Assembly (NCBI GenBank): GCA_035762425.1
Contig: DASTOW010000164.1
Coordinates: forward strand, 1 to 5,571
From: AWTP1-13 sp035762425
GTDB lineage: Bacteria; Pseudomonadota; Alphaproteobacteria; Rhizobiales; Hyphomicrobiaceae
DNA length: 5,571 nt
Direction of reading: 5' to 3'
Below the pieces are notes generated by a model. The model made no database searches. It saw only the letters and a program-made list of their open reading frames with translations, and was not told the origin of the DNA. Each line of letters opens with the position of its first letter. Position 1 is the first letter of the stretch. A program made the position numbers and the translations under genes. Below are positions 1 through 5,571 of this stretch, in pieces.

Positions 1-741
1 ACTGAACACGTGCACGTTCTTGTAGAATGCGCCGGGCAAGCGCCCCTCATGCCATAGCGTAACGAAGTTGAAATTGCTGACGTGACCCTGCGTGGGATGC
101 TGCAGCTTGATCTTCTCCCGCAGCATCTCGCGCGCCGTGACGCCGATCTGCGACAGCTGTGTGCCGCTGTCGGGGCCGATCTCGAGGCCCTTGCCGCGGA
201 TGTCGATGATGCCGAAATAGTTGCCGCCCCACACCACGTCGGCGCTCACCGAACCGAGGCCCGGCACATCGAGCGGGACGTCCTGGGCCGCCACGTACGC
301 TGGCACGTTCTCGAACCGGCACCACAGCACGCGGTCGCCCTCGTGGGCGACTTCGCTGATCACGGGACCGGCGGTGGTCTCGAAGCGGATGGTGGTGCGC
401 CCGTCCTTGCCTTTGGCCACCATGCCCAAGGCAACCATGGCCATCGACACGGCAATCGTTCCGTGTCCGCACATGTGCGAATACTGCGTACCGTCGATCC
501 AGATCAGTCCGGCGTCGAAGCCGGGCTCGGAAGCGGGCGTCAGGAACACGCCGAACATGTCCTTGTGCCCGCGCGGCTCGCGCATCAAGGCGGTGCGCAG
601 CCAATCATAGTTCTCTTCGAGGAAACGACGTTTTTCCAAAATGCTCGACCGCGGCGGATAGAAAATGCCCGAATGTATGATGCAGGTCGGCTCGCCCTCG
701 GTGTGAGTGTAAACCACGTCGAACGCGATGTTTGAACGCAT
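1..741 (-). CDS. Proline racemase-family protein (proline racemase / hydroxyproline epimerase / 3-hydroxyproline dehydratase), 3' end missing
   Basis: Translating the minus strand from the ATG at 741-739 gives 247 codons open to the window edge; family members are usually about 330-345 residues, so roughly the last quarter is missing. Visible marks are the N-terminal HTEGEP motif (residues 13-18), the block EPRGHKDMFG (55-64), and the catalytic motif MCGHGTIA with the first catalytic Cys at residue 91. The family is a cytosolic, cofactor-independent group with two facing acid/base residues that racemise proline, epimerise 4-hydroxyproline or dehydrate trans-3-hydroxy-L-proline. The second catalytic position (in a DRSP-x-GTGT motif) should fall about nine residues past the visible end, so the activity cannot be chosen here. 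The N-terminal half looks to me most like clostridial-type proline racemases. The 741 start is preceded by AAGG (plus-strand 749-752) with 7-nt spacing. An in-frame ATG at 771 would add ten residues but lacks a clear ribosome site. The gene is transcribed divergently from the transporter operon, suggesting shared control. Confidence 0.9.
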   Translation of the reverse strand, partial: MRSNIAFDVVYTHTEGEPTCIIHSGIFYPPRSSILEKRRFLEENYDWLRTALMREPRGHKDMFGVFLTPASEPGFDAGLIWIDGTQYSHMCGHGTIAVSMAMVALGMVAKGKDGRTTIRFETTAGPVISEVAHEGDRVLWCRFENVPAYVAAQDVPLDVPGLGSVSADVVWGGNYFGIIDIRGKGLEIGPDSGTQLSQIGVTAREMLREKIKLQHPTQGHVSNFNFVTLWHEGRLPGAFYKNVHVFS

Positions 742-745
742 GAGA

Positions 746-774
746 TTGCCTTGCGGTATAGGGGCGGCCATAGT
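746..774 (+). promoter_or_regulatory. Weak sigma-70-like promoter candidate for the transporter operon
   Basis: TTGCCT (746-751) and CATAGT (769-774) are separated by 17 bases and each matches four of six positions of the sigma-70 -35 and -10 consensus. Transcription would start near 781, leaving a leader of about 90 bases that contains the inverted repeat at 824-854. Matches this weak are common by chance, so this is only a candidate. No convincing promoter was found for the divergent racemase-family gene. Confidence 0.2.
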
Positions 775-823
775 GGAGCCGAGACGGGCGACGGCGCACA
801 GACAGCCGACAACGGCACGATAC

Positions 824-854
824 TCGTGGGCTCACAGGTGCGTCGAGCCCACGA
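824..854. promoter_or_regulatory. Perfect 10-bp inverted repeat, candidate operator or leader hairpin
   Basis: TCGTGGGCTC at 824-833 is matched exactly by its reverse complement GAGCCCACGA at 845-854, with an 11-base spacer. The half-site centres are 21 bases apart, about two helical turns, which suits a dimeric regulator. It lies between the two divergent genes and ends three bases before the ribosome site of the binding-protein gene. As RNA it could also form a 10-bp stem with an 11-base loop next to that ribosome site. No T-run follows, so it is not a standard intrinsic terminator. The repeat is seen directly; its role is inferred. Confidence 0.55.
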
Positions 855-857
855 TTT

Positions 858-863
858 AGGAGA
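858..863 (+). promoter_or_regulatory. Ribosome binding site of the binding-protein gene
   Basis: AGGAGA lies 7 bases before the ATG at 871. It fixes the start of the binding-protein gene over the in-frame ATG at 751, which would add 40 residues that do not resemble a signal peptide and would run through the intergenic region. Confidence 0.85.
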
Positions 864-870
864 TCAGACC

Positions 871-1908
871 ATGACCAAACGCATCCTATCGGTGACCCTG
901 TTGGTTACCGGCTGCCTGCTCGCCAGCCCGGTTTCTGCGCAGCAAAGGCTGACGGTTGCCACCTATGGCGGCAACTGGGGGGAGGCACAAAAGGCCTGTA
1001 TTCTCGACCCGTTTGCCAAGGCGAGCGGCGTGCAGGTGGCGCAGGAGACGAGCGTTTCTACCGTCACCTACAACAAGCTGAAGCAGCAGAAGGGCAACCC
1101 CTCGATCGACATCGCCTGGATCGATGGGGGTATCTCCGAGCTGGCGGCAGCCGACGGGGTGGTCGCCACCATCGATGCCGCCAAGGTGGCGAACGTTGCG
1201 GGCCTGATCGACGAAGCCGTCTATAAAAAGGACGGCAAGATCTATGCGCTGAGCACCGGCTTCTACGCGCTGGGCATTGCCTACAATACCGCTGAGTTGA
1301 AAACGCCGCCGCAATCGTGGTGGGATATCTGGAAGCCCGAATATGCCGGCAAGATAACACTTCCGAGCCCGGTCAATGCGGCGGGCATTCCATTCTTCGC
1401 GCACATCATTGGTTTGACCGGCGGAACGCTCGACAATCCGGCCGCGGCTGTCGACAAGCTGAAGGCCATCAAAGTGTCGAGCTACTACGACGCGTCGGGG
1501 GTCGCGCAGGCGGCGCTACAGAGCGGTGAGGCCATTGCGGCTGCCTACTATAACACGGCGACCTGGGCCATCGCCGACAAGGGCCTGCCGATTGCCTTCG
1601 TGGTGCCCAAGGAAGGCGCTCCGGCCAACGATATCCGCGTGCATATCGCCGACGGCACGAAGAATCTCGATGCCGCGCTCGCGTTCGTGAACTACACGAT
1701 CGGCGATGAGGCGATGAACTGCCTGGCCGAGAAGCTGTACATCGGGCCGCCGACCAAGCAGGCCAAGATCGGCGAGCAGGCCAAAGCGCGCATGCCTTGG
1801 GGTGCGAGCGGCAGCGTCAAGAACCTCGCCATTCCCAACTGGGACGCCATCAATGCCAAGCGCCAGGCTCTGACCGAGACCTGGAACCGGCAGGTGGCGG
1901 GCAAGTAG
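871..1908 (+). CDS. ABC transporter periplasmic substrate-binding protein, PotD/PotF (spermidine/putrescine) type
   Basis: This 345-residue protein is the usual length for polyamine-type binding proteins. It begins with a charged MTKR and a hydrophobic stretch (residues 5-19), ending at an A-x-A-like VSA with predicted cleavage after Ala23, so the mature protein would start QQRLTVATYGG and work in the periplasm. Family marks are the early TVATYGGNWG strand-loop, AWIDGG near residue 90, the WWDIWKPEYAGKI hinge block near residues 150-162, and a QSGEAIAAAYYN block. The fold delivers ligand to the membrane permeases. Family members bind polyamines, opines, amino-acid derivatives or betaines, so a polyamine ligand should not be assumed. 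The mature protein has only two cysteines (43 and 284). A Cys at residue 15 sits in a lipobox-like VTGC, so lipoprotein processing is an alternative. The gene leads the operon, 41 bases before the ATPase gene. Confidence 0.93.
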   Translation: MTKRILSVTLLVTGCLLASPVSAQQRLTVATYGGNWGEAQKACILDPFAKASGVQVAQETSVSTVTYNKLKQQKGNPSIDIAWIDGGISELAAADGVVATIDAAKVANVAGLIDEAVYKKDGKIYALSTGFYALGIAYNTAELKTPPQSWWDIWKPEYAGKITLPSPVNAAGIPFFAHIIGLTGGTLDNPAAAVDKLKAIKVSSYYDASGVAQAALQSGEAIAAAYYNTATWAIADKGLPIAFVVPKEGAPANDIRVHIADGTKNLDAALAFVNYTIGDEAMNCLAEKLYIGPPTKQAKIGEQAKARMPWGASGSVKNLAIPNWDAINAKRQALTETWNRQVAGK

Positions 1909-1938
1909 CCGACCGCGCAACAAAAAAGCGCCGTCGCC

Positions 1939-1943
1939 GTGAG
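1939..1943 (+). promoter_or_regulatory. Weak ribosome binding site of the ATPase gene
   Basis: GTGAG ends 6 bases before the ATG at 1950 but directly abuts the ATG at 1944, which favours 1950 as the start. The difference is two residues (Met-Arg) and has no effect on function. Confidence 0.45.
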
Positions 1944-1949
1944 ATGCGC

Positions 1950-3014
<1,065 letters not shown>

Positions 3015-3045
3015 CGCAACGCGTGGCGGAATAGAGCAGCAGCAG

Positions 3046-3888
3046 ATGCGACTCACACCGGTCAATACCGCAGTGCTGTTGCTGGGACCGATAGCATTTT
3101 TCGTGCTGTTCTTCGTTGCGCCGTTTGCCTTGCTGATTGGCGAGAGTTTCGCTCGGCCGGATGGCGGCATGACCCTTGCCAACTATGTGGCCGTGCTGAC
3201 GGACGGCTACTATTGGAAAGCGCTGCTCAACACCTTGCTGATCTCGTTCTGGGTGACGGTGGTGTGTTTCGTGCTTGGCTATCCGCTCGCCTATTTCATC
3301 GTTTTTCACGTGCCGTCCGCCTGGGTGAGGCGGGGGATTTACGTGCTGCTGGTGACGCCACTCTTCACCAGCAACATCGTGCGCGCCTTCGGCTGGATCG
3401 TCATTCTGGGGCGGCGCGGAATGGTCAACTCAAGCCTGATTGCCATCGGCCTGATCGAAGCGCCGCTGGATTTGCTTTACAGCAAGACCGCTATCGTCAT
3501 CGGCCTGGCTTACATCCTGCTGCCGGTGATGACGCTGTCCGTGTGCAGTGTCCTGCAAACCGTCGATCGCTCCCTGATCGAGGCGGCACGCGATCTGGGA
3601 GCGCGGCCGTCGCGCGCCTTTCTGGCTGTCACCTTTCCGCTCAGCCTGCCCGGCGTGGTGGCCGGCTCGATCATCGTGTTCGCACTCAGCGTCAGCGCCT
3701 ACGTTATCCCGAGCATCCTGAGCGGAGGGCGGGAGATGGTGACACCCATCCTGATCTTCCAGCAGTACACGGCGACGTTTAGGCCCGACATCGGCGCCGC
3801 GCTGTCGGTGGTGCTGCTGGTCGTGACGCTTTTGCTGATCGGCGCCTACCTGTTCTTCCTGGAACGTCGACTGAGGGTGGCGGTGTGA
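3046..3888 (+). CDS. ABC transporter inner-membrane permease, PotB type
   Basis: This 280-residue protein has about six hydrophobic segments, near residues 9-33, 62-87, 98-123, 148-172, 204-227 and 250-273, the standard layout of PotB-type permeases. The cytoplasmic EAA loop, which docks on the ATPase, starts at residue 179 (EAARDLGARPSRAF) and is well conserved, including the Gly after Asp-Leu. It would pair with the following permease to form the translocation channel in the inner membrane. The ATG at 3046 lies 31 bases after the ATPase stop. The ribosome site is weak (AGAG at 3033-3036, 9 bases away), so translational coupling may help. The reading frame stays open far upstream, but those residues overlap the ATPase gene and do not look membrane-like. 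Confidence 0.94.
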   Translation: MRLTPVNTAVLLLGPIAFFVLFFVAPFALLIGESFARPDGGMTLANYVAVLTDGYYWKALLNTLLISFWVTVVCFVLGYPLAYFIVFHVPSAWVRRGIYVLLVTPLFTSNIVRAFGWIVILGRRGMVNSSLIAIGLIEAPLDLLYSKTAIVIGLAYILLPVMTLSVCSVLQTVDRSLIEAARDLGARPSRAFLAVTFPLSLPGVVAGSIIVFALSVSAYVIPSILSGGREMVTPILIFQQYTATFRPDIGAALSVVLLVVTLLLIGAYLFFLERRLRVAV

Positions 3889-4721
3889 TGCGCGTGAGCC
3901 TCAACCTTGCCGATCGCCTCGGCCGCCTGTCGATCGCCGGCATCAGCTGCCTCGTGCTTGTGTTCTTGGCTCTGCCGCTGGTGGTGGTTGTCGCCATCTC
4001 GTTCACGCAGACGGCTTATCTGAAGTTTCCCCCGCAGGGGTTCACGTGGCACTGGTACTGGAAGGTGGTGAGCGACCCGACCTTCGTGGAGGCGTTCGTG
4101 GTGTCGAGCCAGCTCGCCGCGGCCGCGACCGCGACGGCCCTACTGCTCGGCATGCCGGCGGCGCTGGTGTTTGCGCGCAGAAACTTTCGCGGCGCGCGGG
4201 CACTGAGCGCCGTGTTCCTGTCGCCGCTCGTGCTGCCGACCATCGTGCTCGGCGTCGCCATCCTGCAGTACGCTTCTGCTCTGGGCTTTGCCCGCAGCTT
4301 CTGGGCGCTCTATGTCGGTCACGTCGTGCTGGTGACCCCCTATGTAATCCGCACGTCGATCGCGTCGTTGTCGGGCATGGACCCGGCGCTCGAGGAGGCG
4401 GCCCAGGATCTGGGCGCGACGCGCGTACAGACGTTCTTCCTCATCACCTTGCCGCAGATCAAGCCCGGCGTGATTGCCGGCGCGCTGTTCGCGTTCATCA
4501 ACTCGTGGATCAACGTCGAGGTGAGCATCTTCAATTCCACGGCCCAGTTCGTGACCATCCCGGTCAAGCTGTTCAACTACATCCAATTCAACATCGATCC
4601 GACCCTGGCGGCCGTGTCAGCGCTTACCATCTACATCGCCATCCTGGTGGTGGTGGCGATCGATCTGGCGGTCGGCATCGAGAAGGCTGCCGTCAATACG
4701 ACGACCAATGCGCGTTCTTGA
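3888..4721 (+). CDS. ABC transporter inner-membrane permease, PotC type
   Basis: This 277-residue permease is the second channel subunit. Its first hydrophobic segment is near residues 14-38, followed by further membrane segments and a conserved EAA loop from residue 170 (EAAQDLGATRVQTFFLITLPQ) that would contact the ATPase. The last membrane segment is near residues 240-265, before a short polar tail. The ATG shares its A with the TGA stop of the preceding permease gene (TGATG at 3886-3890), a typical sign of translational coupling and equal subunit production. GAGGG at 3873-3877 is the likely ribosome site. A GTG at 3885 is in frame and would add only one residue. The ligand cannot be read from the permease sequence. 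Confidence 0.94.
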   Translation: MRVSLNLADRLGRLSIAGISCLVLVFLALPLVVVVAISFTQTAYLKFPPQGFTWHWYWKVVSDPTFVEAFVVSSQLAAAATATALLLGMPAALVFARRNFRGARALSAVFLSPLVLPTIVLGVAILQYASALGFARSFWALYVGHVVLVTPYVIRTSIASLSGMDPALEEAAQDLGATRVQTFFLITLPQIKPGVIAGALFAFINSWINVEVSIFNSTAQFVTIPVKLFNYIQFNIDPTLAAVSALTIYIAILVVVAIDLAVGIEKAAVNTTTNARS

Positions 4722-4729
4722 GCGCACGC

Positions 4730-4733
4730 GGAG
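4730..4733 (+). promoter_or_regulatory. Ribosome binding site that decides a GTG start
   Basis: GGAG lies 8 bases before the GTG at 4742. No in-frame ATG lies nearby upstream, and the first internal ATG (residue 20) would remove the first strand of the fold, so GTG is the likely start. Confidence 0.7.
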
Positions 4734-4741
4734 ACCCGAGC

Positions 4742-5571
4742 GTGACCAAATCCGAAACCATCCTCTACCTGAGCAGCCAGGATCTGGACGCCATCGGCAT
4801 GTCCATGGCCGAGATCGTGCCCATCCTGGAAGAGATGTTCCGGCTGAAGGCGCAGGGCGGCACCGTCCTGCCGCCGAAGATCTTCTTCCACCGCAGCGGA
4901 CCGCGCTTCTACAGCTCCATGGTGAGCTCGGCGCCGGCGCTCGGTTACGCCGGGTGCAAGTGGCAGAGCGGCGATCCCGACAACCCGGCGCGTGGGCTCG
5001 CCTATATCCAAGGCCTGTTCATCATGTCCGAGGACGAGACGGGGCAGCCGGTCGCCATCATGGATTCCAAATGGGTGACTGGCAACCGGACGGCAGCAGC
5101 CTCCGCACTGGCAGCCAAGCATCTGGCCCGCCAAGGTGCGAGCACCATGGCCATCCTCGGTTGCGGGCTGCAGGGCCGCAAGAACCTGGAAGCGCTGCAA
5201 GCGGTTCTGCCGAGCCTCGGGCGCTGCCAGGCCTACGATGTGGTGCCGGAGCGAGAGGCGGCGTTCGTCAAGGAGATGAATGGGCGGTGGGGCGTGTCGG
5301 TCGAGGGCAAGGGCAGTGCGCAAGCCGCCGTGCGCGGTGCCGACGTGGTGATCACGGCTGGTCCCATCGAGGATACGCGACGCGCCACGCTGCAAGCGGA
5401 CTGGCTCGCTCCTGGTAGCCTCACGGTTACGCTCGACTACGACTCCTACGTTACGGACGAGGCGATTGCGGCGGCCGATCTCGTGCTCACCGACGACCGT
5501 GGCCAGATCGAGGATGCTCGCCTGCACGAGGGCAAGTTTGCCGGCGTTGGGCGCATCGACGCAGAGCTCGG
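4742..5571 (+). CDS. Ornithine cyclodeaminase/mu-crystallin-family protein, 3' end missing
   Basis: Read from GTG, 276 codons are visible; family members run about 310-350 residues, so a short C-terminal part is missing. Marks include the N-terminal ILYLSSQDL strand, Lys73 in AGCKWQ at the usual substrate-contacting Lys, TGNRTAA (residues 113-119) with the substrate-carboxylate Arg116, and the NAD(P)-binding turn ILGCGLQG (138-145). Family enzymes are cytosolic NAD(P)-dependent proteins: ornithine cyclodeaminase, alanine/lysine-type dehydrogenases, and reductases of pyrroline-2-carboxylate or piperideine-2-carboxylate. The block after PG (224-225) reads SLTVTLDYDSY, whereas classic members have an H-x-N-x-x-G stretch there; Asp234 aligns by eye with the catalytic Asp of classic members. 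This suggests a divergent branch with its own substrate. The gene is 20 bases after the last permease gene, so it is probably the operon's catabolic step. Imine reduction to an L-amino acid fits the racemase-family neighbour, but this is inferred. Confidence 0.9.
   Translation, partial: MTKSETILYLSSQDLDAIGMSMAEIVPILEEMFRLKAQGGTVLPPKIFFHRSGPRFYSSMVSSAPALGYAGCKWQSGDPDNPARGLAYIQGLFIMSEDETGQPVAIMDSKWVTGNRTAAASALAAKHLARQGASTMAILGCGLQGRKNLEALQAVLPSLGRCQAYDVVPEREAAFVKEMNGRWGVSVEGKGSAQAAVRGADVVITAGPIEDTRRATLQADWLAPGSLTVTLDYDSYVTDEAIAAADLVLTDDRGQIEDARLHEGKFAGVGRIDAEL

Noticed and set aside
47..735. Long open frames on both strands at the left edge (minus 47-604, plus 82-735)
   Set aside because: The minus frame 1-741 carries the racemase-family motifs including MCGHGT. 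The other frames give low-complexity Arg/His/Ala-rich translations with no motifs.
1797..1949. Possible fusion or readthrough of the binding-protein gene into the ATPase frame, with an A-run at 1922-1927 as a slippage site
   Set aside because: The binding protein ends at a normal family length with a TAG at 1906-1908, and the A-run lies between the genes. The upstream ATPase-frame residues are unlike any ATPase N-terminus.
3036..3045. Short CAG triplet run before the PotB-type start
   Set aside because: Only three units long, which is expected by chance in this base composition; no sign of a functional repeat.
4708..5418. Plus-strand 236-codon frame overlapping the cyclodeaminase-family gene
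   Set aside because: It is offset from the frame that encodes the Lys73, Arg116 and GCGLQG motifs, and its translation is Arg/Gly/Pro-rich with no domain.
4631..5527. A 298-codon open frame on the minus strand opposite the end of the PotC-type gene and the cyclodeaminase-family gene
   Set aside because: It is rich in Arg, His and Gly, has no recognisable domain, and spans two clear plus-strand genes. Long antisense frames are common opposite GC-biased codons.

Overview
The window is GC-rich chromosomal DNA with G/C-biased third codon positions and tightly packed genes. Composition and gene content fit an alphaproteobacterium, probably of the Hyphomicrobiales (rhizobial) type. That placement is inferred from style; no taxonomic marker is present.

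Layout: the left 741 bases hold the 5' part of a proline racemase-family gene on the minus strand, cut by the window start. A 129-base divergent intergenic region (742-870) follows and contains a perfect 10-bp inverted repeat (824-854) just upstream of the first plus-strand gene. From 871 to the window end, five plus-strand genes lie 20-41 bases apart or overlap: a periplasmic PotD/PotF-type binding protein, a PotA-type ATPase with a C-terminal TOBE-like region, a PotB-type permease, a PotC-type permease, and an ornithine cyclodeaminase/mu-crystallin-family gene cut by the window end. No terminator-like hairpin followed by a T-run was seen between them, so they look like one operon. There is no gene-free stretch longer than 300 bases, and no RNA gene, insertion sequence or CRISPR array was seen.

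Function: the four transporter genes make a complete importer of the spermidine/putrescine (polyamine/opine/amino acid) ABC class. Both flanking enzyme families act on proline-like compounds. Proline racemase-family members racemise proline, epimerise 4-hydroxyproline or dehydrate trans-3-hydroxy-L-proline. Ornithine cyclodeaminase-family members make proline from ornithine or reduce cyclic imines such as pyrroline-2-carboxylate to proline. The simplest inference is an uptake-and-catabolism locus for a proline, hydroxyproline or related imino-acid compound. The residue that would best separate the racemase-family activities lies just outside the window, and the cyclodeaminase homologue departs from the usual family motif, so the exact substrate is open.
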